Origin: Cytophagales bacterium
GTDB lineage: Bacteria; Bacteroidota; Bacteroidia; Cytophagales; ES-bin-26
Reading direction: 5' to 3'
NCBI GenBank assembly: GCA_014379925.1
Contig: JACMKY010000150.1
Span: forward strand, 1 to 6,105
Length of the DNA stretch: 6,105 nt
Each line of letters begins with the position of its first letter. Position 1 is the stretch's first letter. Shown in pieces: positions 1-5,800 of the stretch. Under the pieces are notes generated by a model. The model had not been told where the DNA came from, made no database searches, and saw only the letters and a list, made by a program, of their open reading frames with translations. The position numbers and the translations under genes were made by a program.

Positions 1-693
1 CGGCCAGACGAATTTCCGCATCAGGATCAGTTCCCGCTTTTGCGCGTAGAGGAGCCGTTGCGATTGGCTGCCCGCGTTGTTGATGATTTCTCCCTCCAGT
101 TCTTCCAATCGTTCGCCCAGGTTTTCCAGTACCACGAAGTAGTTGTCCACGATGGTATCCATCAGGGCGTAGAACAGGTAGTCGGCCCCCGAACGGCGGA
201 TGCGGCCCAGCGCGTTGGTAAGCCGGAGTCGCACCGGATCGAAGGGATCGCCCTCGCGCTCTTCCTGGAAGGAAATCAGGAAGGACGGACCCAGCACCAG
301 GCTGACGTGTTCGGTCTCGATTTCGTGGGTGCGCGGGTTGAACTCCATCATTTTCATCACCACGAAGATCGCCTGGTCGTAGTGTTCGATCTTGGGTTTC
401 TGCTCGGTATTCAGCACGTCTTCCAACAACAAAGGGTGCAGGCCAAAGGCCTTTCCGATGGTTGAAACCGCTTCCGGGTTGCCGATGCCATCCACGTTGA
501 TCCAGCTCACCAGCGACGAAGGCCGGAGCAGCGCGCATTCGTTTAAGGTAGGGATCTCGATTATCCGATGGGTGTGTTCGTCGTATTCGGTCAGCGTAAC
601 GCGGGTGTTGCGCAACGTCTGCTTGCCCACGTAGGTGAGCGTGCCGGGCGATTGGCCGGCGGGTTTGATCAGGGGTTTCAGTCGTTTGGCCAT
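1..693 (-). CDS. corA: CorA-family magnesium/cobalt transporter, N-terminal part (cut by window start)
   Basis: Reading the minus strand from the ATG at 693 gives 231 uninterrupted codons that run off the window at base 1. The protein starts MAKRLKPLIKPAGQ. It carries the hallmarks of the cytoplasmic domain of CorA: a WINVDG segment at residues 64-69, then HPLLLEDVLN (86-95) and QKPKIEHYD (98-106), the usual conserved block. A beta strand follows (IFVVMKMMEF, about 109-118), then a helical region with LFYALMDTIVDNYFVVLE (about 173-190) and a long charged helix ending near residue 231. CorA proteins form pentamers in the inner membrane and take up Mg2+ (also Co2+/Ni2+). The two membrane helices and the GMN filter motif lie beyond the window, so function rests on the N-terminal domain alone. 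The gene is divergent from the permease at 1030, with 336 nt between them. No Shine-Dalgarno is evident, as is common in Bacteroidota. Family assignment is firm; the transported ion is known only by family. Confidence 0.92.
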   Translation of the reverse strand, partial: MAKRLKPLIKPAGQSPGTLTYVGKQTLRNTRVTLTEYDEHTHRIIEIPTLNECALLRPSSLVSWINVDGIGNPEAVSTIGKAFGLHPLLLEDVLNTEQKPKIEHYDQAIFVVMKMMEFNPRTHEIETEHVSLVLGPSFLISFQEEREGDPFDPVRLRLTNALGRIRRSGADYLFYALMDTIVDNYFVVLENLGERLEELEGEIINNAGSQSQRLLYAQKRELILMRKFVWP

Positions 694-747
694 AGTACAA
701 TCAAGGGCGGAGGAATATTGCTTCTCCATCCGGTTTCTAAAGTAAAG

Positions 748-755
748 CAAAATTA
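748..755 (-). promoter_or_regulatory. Possible -7 box of the corA-like gene
   Basis: On the minus strand, TAATTTTG matches the Bacteroidota -7 consensus TAnnTTTG exactly. It lies 54 nt upstream of the ATG at 693. No TTG sits at the expected -33 position (17-23 nt further upstream), so this is a half-match and could be chance. Confidence 0.35.
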
Positions 756-803
756 GGTTCGCCTGGCGTTTGGCTTTTACTTACCGTACCCGTCTTACCA
801 TAT

Positions 804-832
804 CCATCGGATGGCTTGGAGCCACCCGATGG
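804..832. repeat. Strong imperfect palindrome/hairpin in the divergent region
   Basis: CCATCGG (804-810) pairs with CCGATGG (826-832), and GGCT (813-816) pairs with AGCC (820-823), leaving a TGG loop. Between the two stems a T-A pair and one A/C mismatch remain, so 12 of 13 positions pair. No T-run follows on the plus strand, and on the minus strand the bases after it are mixed, so it is not a clear terminator. It could be an operator for a dimeric regulator shared by the divergent genes or an RNA structure. Function is unknown. Confidence 0.6.
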
Positions 833-956
833 GTTATTCCAGTAAGGGTGTTCGGTGTTCAATAGGGTAGGCGAGTAGCGATAGCAACCAGCCAGACGCA
901 GCATCCCCGGTGCTGACCGAAGAAATTGCTTCGCTGGGGTTTGCCAAAACTTTTTG

Positions 957-963
957 TATTTTG
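957..963 (+). promoter_or_regulatory. Possible -7 element for the permease gene
   Basis: TATTTTG resembles the Bacteroidota TAnnTTTG box but is one base short. TTG triplets upstream (926-928, 941-943) give gaps of 28 and 13 nt, both outside the usual 17-23. It lies 66 nt before the permease ATG. This is a weak candidate, listed because no better plus-strand box is visible nearby. Confidence 0.25.
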
Positions 964-1002
964 CCGGAACGGACCCGCGAAATTCCGGAAGCGGGTCGGC
1001 AA
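961..1002 (+). repeat. Inverted repeat in the permease leader
   Basis: GACCCGC (972-978) and GCGGGTC (991-997) form a perfect 7-bp stem around a 12-nt loop, which itself contains the palindrome TTCCGGAA (983-990). TTGCC (961-965) and GGCAA (998-1002) can add an outer 5-bp stem across a 6-nt bulge. It ends 27 nt before the permease start, so it would lie either at the promoter or at the very 5' end of the mRNA. An operator or a translational control element are both possible. No known riboswitch class is recognised. Confidence 0.5.
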
Positions 1003-1029
1003 TTCACCTAGTTTCGCCCCCAACCCTTC

Positions 1030-2469
1030 ATGCTGGCCAAACCCGCTCCCGCCGTCGAAACCCATACCACCGGCCTGCTGCGCGGCATCGGACTTTTCGC
1101 GGCCATCTCGCTGGTGGTGGGCAACGTAATCGGGTCGGGCGTTTTCAAGAAAGTGGCACCGATGTCGGCGGAGTTGCAGTCGCCGGGGCTGGTGCTGCTG
1201 GCCTGGCTGCTGGCGGGCATCGTGACCCTGTGCGGGGTGCTCACCAACGCCGAAATTGCCGGGATGATCGCCGAGCCGGGCGGGCAGTACGTGTACTTCC
1301 GGCGGATGTACGGCAAGGCGTTCGCCTTTTTCTACGGCTGGTCGTGCTTCACCGTGATCCAGTGCGCTTCCCAGGCGTCCATCGCCTACGTGTTTGCCGA
1401 GTCGTTCAACTCGCTCGTGCCCTTGCCCCACCTGAGCGCCGCCTGGGAAGCCTGGAGCGTGGCGGGCGTGTTCTTCCCGCTCGACAACCTCGGGGTCAAG
1501 CTCCTGACGGTGGCCCTGCTGTCTCTGCTCACCACCATCAACTACTTCGGGGTGAAATACGGCAGCAACATTGCCAGCGTGCTTGCTTCGGCGGTGGTGG
1601 TGTGCCTCTTCGGGGTCATCCTGCTGGGGCTTTCCATCGGCGGCGGGAGCGCGGACCACCTGCGAACCAACGCAGTCAGCTACGCGCAATCCGACGTGGC
1701 GACGTCTTCGTGGGGTTTTCTGGGGGCGATTTTCGCGGCCATGATGAGCGCGTTCTGGGCCTACGACGGCTGGAACAACCTGGGTTTTCTGGGCGGGGAA
1801 ATCAAGAATCCGACCCGCACCATTCCCCGGGCCCTGATCGCGGGCGTGAGCACGGTGGTCGTGGTTTACCTGCTGGCCAACTTCACGTACCTTTTCGTGA
1901 TGCCGATTGAAGAACTCATCCGGGTGCACCAGACGCCCAACGCCATCGCCGCCATCGAGGTGGTGCGGCGGTTCCTGGGTTCGGGGGGAGCCCTGGCCGT
2001 TTCGTTGCTGATTCTGTTGGCTACCTTCAACAGCACCAACACCAGCATTCTTTCCAACGCGCGCATCTACTTCGCCATGGCCAACGACGGATTGTTTTTC
2101 CGGTCGGCGGCCACGGTCCACCCCCGCTACCGTACCCCTTCGGTGTCGCTGCTCATGCAGGGCGCATGGGCGTCGGTGCTGGTGTTTTCGGGCAGCTTCG
2201 ATCAGCTCACCGACATGCTCATTTTTGCCCTCTTCATTTTCTACGGGGCGGGTGCGTTCGGCGTGTTCGTGTTGCGGCGGAAGATGCCCGAGGCACCCCG
2301 GCCCTACCGGGCGGTGGGCTACCCGGTGGTCCCGGCCCTGTTCGTGCTGTTCTGCGCGGTGCTGGTAGTCGTTTCGTTGTTTGCAAAGCCCCGCGAAAGT
2401 ACCCAGGCGTTGGTGTTGATCGGGAGCGGAGTGCCGTTCTACTGGTTCTGGAGAAAAAGGACCAGCTAG
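1030..2469 (+). CDS. APC-superfamily amino acid/amine permease (LAT/SteT-like)
   Basis: This 479-residue inner-membrane protein has the length and about twelve hydrophobic segments expected of the APC superfamily. TM1 carries GNVIGSGVF (31-39), the unwound helix whose glycines bind the substrate backbone in this family. PGGQYVYF (83-90) is the conserved loop after TM2. TM6 carries AYDGWNN (244-250) followed by GGEIKNPTRTIPRAL, the pattern typical of the L-type transporter (LAT/SLC7, bacterial SteT/YkbA) branch. The C-terminus is short and basic (WFWRKRTS). The ATG at 1030 is the first start after an in-frame TAG at 1009-1011. The gene lies 114 nt upstream of aguB, which has its own promoter. 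Substrate cannot be read from the sequence. Proximity to agmatine-degrading genes makes agmatine, arginine or putrescine exchange plausible, while SteT-type relatives exchange neutral amino acids such as serine and threonine. The family call is firm; the substrate is a guess. Confidence 0.93.
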   Translation: MLAKPAPAVETHTTGLLRGIGLFAAISLVVGNVIGSGVFKKVAPMSAELQSPGLVLLAWLLAGIVTLCGVLTNAEIAGMIAEPGGQYVYFRRMYGKAFAFFYGWSCFTVIQCASQASIAYVFAESFNSLVPLPHLSAAWEAWSVAGVFFPLDNLGVKLLTVALLSLLTTINYFGVKYGSNIASVLASAVVVCLFGVILLGLSIGGGSADHLRTNAVSYAQSDVATSSWGFLGAIFAAMMSAFWAYDGWNNLGFLGGEIKNPTRTIPRALIAGVSTVVVVYLLANFTYLFVMPIEELIRVHQTPNAIAAIEVVRRFLGSGGALAVSLLILLATFNSTNTSILSNARIYFAMANDGLFFRSAATVHPRYRTPSVSLLMQGAWASVLVFSGSFDQLTDMLIFALFIFYGAGAFGVFVLRRKMPEAPRPYRAVGYPVVPALFVLFCAVLVVVSLFAKPRESTQALVLIGSGVPFYWFWRKRTS

Positions 2470-2470
2470 T

Positions 2471-2510
2471 GTGCGCAGCCGGCTTTCCGTGGTGATGGGC
2501 GCTCTTTTTT
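2471..2510 (+). terminator. Weak possible terminator after the permease
   Basis: Just past the TAG stop, GTGCGC (2471-2476) can pair with GCGCTC (2499-2504) at five of six positions across a 22-nt loop, directly followed by six T residues (2505-2510). The stem is short and the loop long, so termination would be inefficient at best. The T-run also supplies the -33 TTTG of the next promoter. Confidence 0.3.
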
Positions 2511-2540
2511 GTTCCGTTGCCCGCAAATTGGTTATTTTTG
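2508..2540 (+). promoter_or_regulatory. Bacteroidota-type promoter of aguB
   Basis: TTTG at 2508-2511 is followed after 21 nt by TATTTTTG at 2533-2540, an exact match to the Bacteroidota primary sigma pattern (TTG, 17-23 nt, TAnnTTTG). Transcription would start near 2546-2548, giving a leader of about 35-40 nt before the aguB ATG at 2584. This is the best promoter in the window and implies that aguB can be transcribed independently of the permease. Confidence 0.75.
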
Positions 2541-2583
2541 CGGACTGGTTTCACTGACGGAACTTTGACTTCGACCGGTTTTC

Positions 2584-3453
2584 ATGAAAGATAAAAAAGT
2601 ATGGGTAGGGTTGGTGCAGATGACGTGCGTTGCCGACAAAGAGGCCAACCTCGCCAAAGCCACGGCCAAAATCCGGGAAGCCGCCGCCGGGGGCGCGCAG
2701 ATTGTCTGCCTCCAGGAATTGTTTACCTCGCTCTACTTCTGCGACGTGGAGGACTACGACAATTTCCAACTGGCCGAATCCATTCCCGGTCCGGCCACCG
2801 AAGCGCTGGCGAAGGTGGCCGCCGAGCTGAACGTGGTGATCATTGCTTCGTTGTTCGAGAAACGCACGTCGGGCATTTACCACAACACCACCGCCGTGAT
2901 CGATGCGGACGGCCAGTACCTGGGTAAGTACCGCAAGATGCACATCCCCGACGACCCGGCCTACTACGAAAAGTTTTACTTCACGCCCGGCGACCTGGGC
3001 TACAAGGTGTTCGATACCCAATACGCCCGGGTGGGCGTACTCATCTGCTGGGACCAGTGGTACCCGGAGGCGGCCCGCATCACCAGCCTGATGGGCGCGG
3101 AGATCCTGTTTTACCCCACGGCCATCGGTTGGGCCTTCAGCCAGGACGAAGAAACCAACGACGAACAGTACCAGGCCTGGCAAACCATCCAGCGCAGTCA
3201 TTCGGTGGCCAACGGCGTGCCCGTGGTGTCGGTAAACCGCGTGGGACGCGAGGCCGAAATGGAATTCTGGGGCGGTTCGTTCGTAACCAACGCCTTCGGG
3301 CGGGTGCTCTACCAGGCTTCCCACGACCGCGAGGAAGTACACGTGCAGGAACTCGACCTCAACAAGTCCGACGCGTACCGGGTACACTGGCCCTTCCTGC
3401 GCGATCGCCGCATCGACTCCTACCAGCCAATCACGCAGCGGTTTATCGATTGA
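2584..3453 (+). CDS. aguB: N-carbamoylputrescine amidase
   Basis: This 289-residue cytoplasmic enzyme of the nitrilase (carbon-nitrogen hydrolase) superfamily hydrolyses N-carbamoylputrescine to putrescine, CO2 and ammonia, the last step of the agmatine route to putrescine. The Glu-Lys-Cys catalytic triad is visible: E45 in CLQELF, K118 in GKYRKMHIPDD and C155 in VLICWDQWYPEAAR. A further conserved glutamate, E129 in YYEKFYF, is also present. The blocks FYPTAIGWAF and the C-terminal WPFLRDRRIDSY are typical of the AguB subgroup rather than of general nitrilases. Length matches the family (about 280-300). The start is bounded by an in-frame TGA at 2566-2568, making the ATG at 2584 the first choice. 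The agmatine deiminase gene lies 115 nt downstream on the same strand, which strongly supports the assignment. The spacer between them is an unusual repeat-built hairpin. Confidence 0.96.
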   Translation: MKDKKVWVGLVQMTCVADKEANLAKATAKIREAAAGGAQIVCLQELFTSLYFCDVEDYDNFQLAESIPGPATEALAKVAAELNVVIIASLFEKRTSGIYHNTTAVIDADGQYLGKYRKMHIPDDPAYYEKFYFTPGDLGYKVFDTQYARVGVLICWDQWYPEAARITSLMGAEILFYPTAIGWAFSQDEETNDEQYQAWQTIQRSHSVANGVPVVSVNRVGREAEMEFWGGSFVTNAFGRVLYQASHDREEVHVQELDLNKSDAYRVHWPFLRDRRIDSYQPITQRFID

Positions 3454-3456
3454 AAC

Positions 3457-3563
3457 AGGAAGTAAGAGGCAGGAAGGATGAGGTAGGAAGTAAGAAAAAT
3501 GAACGCCTATTCTGTTTCCTGTCTCTTGCTTCCTGCCTCGTGCCTCTTACTTCCTACTTCATC
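3457..3563. repeat. Purine-rich repeats and their inverted copies, forming a long hairpin between aguB and aguA
   Basis: The left half is almost all purine and holds two direct copies of AGGAAGTAAGA (3457-3467, 3485-3495). The right half holds two related inverted copies, TCTTGCTTCCT (3524-3534) and TCTTACTTCCT (3545-3555). The outer arms 3457-3471 and 3541-3555 are a perfect 15-bp inverted repeat. Inside, 3480-3495 pairs with 3524-3539 over 16 positions with two G-U wobbles. Alternatively, 3477-3495 can pair with 3545-3563 over 19 positions with one G-U wobble. The element begins 3 nt after the aguB stop and ends 5 nt before the aguA ATG. Short purine-rich repeats of this look are, to my recollection, common between genes in Cytophagales. 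I cannot confirm copy number here. It may limit read-through, stabilise the upstream mRNA or affect aguA translation. Confidence 0.85.
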
Positions 3564-3568
3564 TCTTA

Positions 3569-4627
3569 ATGAATCCGCCCATCCACCTCCCCACTCCCCG
3601 CCAACTGGGCTACCGTTTTCCGGCGGAATGGGAAAAGCACCGCGCCACCTGGCTGAGCTGGCCGCACAAGGAAGCCTCCTGGCCGGGCAAACTCGCCAGC
3701 ATCTACGAAGTGTACGCCCAATTTGTCAGGGAACTCGCCCGGGGCGAGCGGGTTTGTATCAACGTCAACGACGACGCCATGCGGATGCACGCCATTATGC
3801 TGCTCGAAGACGAGGACGTGGATCTGATGATGGTGGATTTCTTCGTGCACCCCACCAACGATGCCTGGTGCCGCGACCACGGTCCGGCGTTTCTGGTCCG
3901 TCCGTCGGCCGAGCACCCGAAGGCCGTGGTGAAGTGGAACTACAACGCCTGGGGCGACAAGTACCCGCCCTACGACCTCGACAACCAGGTTCCGATATCG
4001 ATTGCGGAGGAACTGGACCTGCCCCTTTTCTATCCCCGCATCGTGATGGAGGGTGGTTCGGTGGATTTTAACGGGAAGGGCACCCTGCTTACCACGACGG
4101 CCTGCCTGCTCAATCCCAACCGCAACCCGCACCTGAACCGGGCGCAGATCGAGGCAAAACTCCGCGACTTCTACGGGGTGGAAAACCTGCTCTGGCTCGG
4201 CGACGGCATCGTGGGCGACGACACCGACGGCCACATTGACGACCTCACCCGCTTCGTCAACGCCGATACGGTGGTGACGGTGGTGGAAGAAAATGCCAGC
4301 GACGAGAACTACGAAATCCTGCAAAAAAACCGTCACCAGCTGAGCACCATGCGGCTGGAGAACGGCAAGCAACTCAACGTGGTGGAACTGCCGATGCCCG
4401 CGCCCGTTACCTACGAAGGCCAGCGCCTGCCCGCCTCCTACGCCAATTTCTACATCGGCAACGCGGCGGTGGTCGTGCCCACCTTCCGCGACCGCAACGA
4501 CGACCGCGCCTTGACCCTCCTTCAGCAGTGCTTCCCCGACCGGAAGGTGATCGGCTTGGATTCGACCGACCTCATCTGGGGCCTGGGCAGCTTCCACTGC
4601 CTCAGCCAGCAGGAACCGCTCGCCTGA
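3569..4627 (+). CDS. aguA: Agmatine deiminase
   Basis: This 352-residue cytoplasmic enzyme of the peptidyl-arginine deiminase (PF04371-type) family converts agmatine to N-carbamoylputrescine and ammonia. The N-terminus TPRQLGYRFPAEWEKH followed by ATWLSWPHKEASWPG is the classic opening of the family. Catalytic motifs are visible: WCRDHGPAF with R102-D103, MEGGSVDFNG with E161, DDTDGHIDD with H222, and GSFHCLSQQEP with the nucleophile C344 near the C-terminus. Family length is about 340-370, so the gene is complete. The upstream in-frame stop is TGA at 3500-3502 and no other ATG lies between it and 3569, which fixes the start. It directly follows aguB, so the two enzymes form a full agmatine-to-putrescine pathway. 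Arginine decarboxylase, which would make agmatine inside the cell, is not in this window. Expression may depend on read-through of the hairpin between the two genes, as I see no good promoter in the spacer. Confidence 0.96.
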   Translation: MNPPIHLPTPRQLGYRFPAEWEKHRATWLSWPHKEASWPGKLASIYEVYAQFVRELARGERVCINVNDDAMRMHAIMLLEDEDVDLMMVDFFVHPTNDAWCRDHGPAFLVRPSAEHPKAVVKWNYNAWGDKYPPYDLDNQVPISIAEELDLPLFYPRIVMEGGSVDFNGKGTLLTTTACLLNPNRNPHLNRAQIEAKLRDFYGVENLLWLGDGIVGDDTDGHIDDLTRFVNADTVVTVVEENASDENYEILQKNRHQLSTMRLENGKQLNVVELPMPAPVTYEGQRLPASYANFYIGNAAVVVPTFRDRNDDRALTLLQQCFPDRKVIGLDSTDLIWGLGSFHCLSQQEPLA

Positions 4628-4719
4628 CCGCTGACTGCGCGGATAAAAAGATGGCGCCCCGCGCGGCGTTCATTGTTGGGATGCGGCTCGAATGACCGAA
4701 CCGGAAGGCTCAGTCGCAC

Positions 4720-4747
4720 TTGGCCGTGTTGGTTGGGGGTACTTTTA
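4720..4747 (+). promoter_or_regulatory. Possible promoter of the RraA-family gene
   Basis: TTG at 4720-4722, then 17 nt, then TACTTTTA at 4740-4747, which differs from TAnnTTTG only in the last base. The gene start at 4799 is 51 nt downstream. The 171-nt spacer after aguA (4628-4798) contains nothing else convincing, and a promoter here would make the last two genes a transcription unit separate from agu. Confidence 0.45.
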
Positions 4748-4798
4748 TTATTCTCGGGGCTTCCCTACATTCGTACGTGACATCAACTGTTTCCGTTT

Positions 4799-5749
4799 AT
4801 GAAACTGGCTCTTTTCAGTACCCTGATTCTGTGGCGGCTCGGTTCGGTGCTGCCGTCGTTCGGACAGCAGATTGCCCGGGAAGAACTCATCTTCCTCACC
4901 CCGGAGTGGAAAGGCGAGCGCTTCGCCGACGGCCGCCCGAAGGTGCCCGACGCCCTGCTCAAACGCATGAAGTTAGTGACCCACGAGGAAGCCTGGGCCG
5001 TACTGAAGGGCGAAAACTACAAGTACCAGTTCGCCGGCGGCTGGCAGACCATCAACCCCGACAGCGTGTTGGTAGGCCGGGCGCTCACGGCTACGTTTAT
5101 GCCTGGCCGGCCGGACGTGCACCGCGTAACTGACAAAAAAGGCCACGAAAAGGACGGACGCGTGAAGTCGCAGAACGCCTGGCCCATCGACCTGCTCACC
5201 AAAAGCGACGTGTACGTGGTGGACCAGTTCGGGATGCAGGAAGACGGCCCGACCATCGGCGACAACCTCGGCAACTCCATCTACGCCAAGACCGGCAACG
5301 GCATTGTGTACGAAGGAGCCGTGCGCGACATTGCGGGCCTGAAGGAAATAGGTGGGTTTACCTCTTTCTTTCGTTCCTATCACCCTTCCCACCACCTCAA
5401 CAATCCCGACGGCGAACTGAACACCACGCTGGTGGGCATCAACCGCCCCACGCGCATCGGGCGGGTAATGGTCATGCCCGGCGATATAGTACTGGGCCGC
5501 GACGGTGGGGTGGTGTTCATCCCCCCGCACCTGGCCGAGAAGGTGGTGAAGACCTCCGAGATTGTCCGGTTGCGCGATATGTTCGGGCACCAGCGCCTGC
5601 GCGAGCAGAAATACACGCCCGGCCAGATTGACACGCGCTGGTCGGACGAGATTGAGAAAGATTTTTCGCAGTGGCTCAACGCCTACATTGACCGGCTACC
5701 CGTGCCGAAAGCGCAAGTTCAGGAGTACCTGAAAACGCGCACCTGGTAA
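4799..5749 (+). CDS. RraA-family (HMG/CHA aldolase-like) protein with probable signal peptide
   Basis: This 316-residue protein belongs to the RraA / dimethylmenaquinone methyltransferase-like fold. The first ~23 residues (MKLALFSTLILW, then RLGSVLPSFGQQ) look like a signal peptide, although the arginine at 13 makes the hydrophobic core short. The RraA domain spans about 60-260. GGW (80-82) lies near its start, GDNLGNS at 154-160, GAVRD with R176-D177 (the metal/substrate-binding Arg-Asp of HMG aldolases), and PGDIVLGRDGGVVFIPP at 227-243. A helical tail of some 50 residues follows; compact RraA proteins are only about 160-230 long. True aldolases of this family cleave 4-hydroxy-4-methyl-2-oxoglutarate-type acids, and RraA itself inhibits RNase E. 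Export would exclude the RNase role. The start is fixed by an in-frame TGA at 4778-4780. An enolase-superfamily gene follows 51 nt downstream, suggesting a shared sugar-acid or aromatic-acid pathway. Reaction not established. Confidence 0.85.
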   Translation: MKLALFSTLILWRLGSVLPSFGQQIAREELIFLTPEWKGERFADGRPKVPDALLKRMKLVTHEEAWAVLKGENYKYQFAGGWQTINPDSVLVGRALTATFMPGRPDVHRVTDKKGHEKDGRVKSQNAWPIDLLTKSDVYVVDQFGMQEDGPTIGDNLGNSIYAKTGNGIVYEGAVRDIAGLKEIGGFTSFFRSYHPSHHLNNPDGELNTTLVGINRPTRIGRVMVMPGDIVLGRDGGVVFIPPHLAEKVVKTSEIVRLRDMFGHQRLREQKYTPGQIDTRWSDEIEKDFSQWLNAYIDRLPVPKAQVQEYLKTRTW

Positions 5750-5761
5750 ACCCGCGGCTTA

Positions 5762-5779
5762 AACCGTCCCTTGACGGTT
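5762..5779 (+). repeat. Perfect 7-bp hairpin between the RraA-like and enolase-superfamily genes
   Basis: AACCGTC (5762-5768) and GACGGTT (5773-5779) are perfect inverted copies around a CCTT loop, in the 51-nt spacer between two genes probably co-transcribed. No T-run follows, so it is unlikely to be a terminator. It could mark an mRNA processing or stabilising structure, or an operator. Confidence 0.55.
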
Positions 5780-5800
5780 CGGAACGCAAACCCCAAACCC

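Larger units (their letters stand above)
694..1029. other. Divergent intergenic region without a gene
   Basis: These 336 bases separate the corA-like gene (leftward) from the permease (rightward). I find no reading frame here that resembles a protein and no tRNA. The region holds a strong hairpin at 804-832, a weaker inverted repeat (CAGCA/TGCTG) at 899-915, a leader inverted repeat at 961-1002, and possible -7 boxes for both flanking genes. The hexamer CTTACC occurs twice, at 780-785 and 794-799, just left of the strong hairpin. Direct copies like this could be an operator, but the match is short. In the permease frame a TAG stop at 1009-1011 shows that the coding part does not extend further left. 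Confidence 0.7.

Noticed and set aside
40..465. Plus-strand open frame of 141 codons over the corA-like gene
   Set aside because: His/Val/Gln-rich shadow. The minus strand gives an uninterrupted CorA N-terminal domain over the same bases.
859..2526. Long minus-strand open frame of 555 codons opposite the permease
   Set aside because: It mirrors the permease gene. Its translation is rich in His, Gln, Arg and Gly with no domain, as expected for the antisense frame of a GC-rich membrane protein gene. The plus-strand reading has clear family motifs.
2551..3387. Minus-strand open frame of 278 codons opposite aguB
   Set aside because: Antisense shadow of aguB, whose catalytic triad and family length are unambiguous.
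3457..3563. CRISPR array or insertion-sequence remnant in the aguB-aguA spacer
   Set aside because: Repeats are about 11-15 nt, inverted as well as direct, with irregular spacing and no unique spacers, flanking duplications or transposase remnants.
3499..4071. Open frame starting in the aguB-aguA spacer, with repeated SCLLLP-type residues
   Set aside because: The leucine/serine/cysteine repeats are translations of the pyrimidine-rich repeat arm, and the rest is an out-of-frame reading of aguA.
3566..4597. Minus-strand open frame of 343 codons opposite aguA
   Set aside because: Antisense shadow. The Val/His-rich translation has no recognisable domain, while the plus strand encodes a complete agmatine deiminase.
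4651..4673. Possible terminator hairpin after aguA (CGCC/GGCG around a GC-rich loop)
   Set aside because: The stem is only about four strong pairs plus a weak outer extension, and no T-run follows. Chance is likely in such GC-rich sequence.
4973..5590. Minus-strand open frame of 205 codons opposite the RraA-like gene
   Set aside because: Antisense shadow with no domain; the plus strand carries the RraA motifs.
5771..5800. TTG start extending the Tat-signal protein by ten residues
   Set aside because: It would push the twin-arginine motif away from the N-terminus and begins inside the hairpin at 5762-5779; the ATG at 5801 gives a textbook Tat signal.
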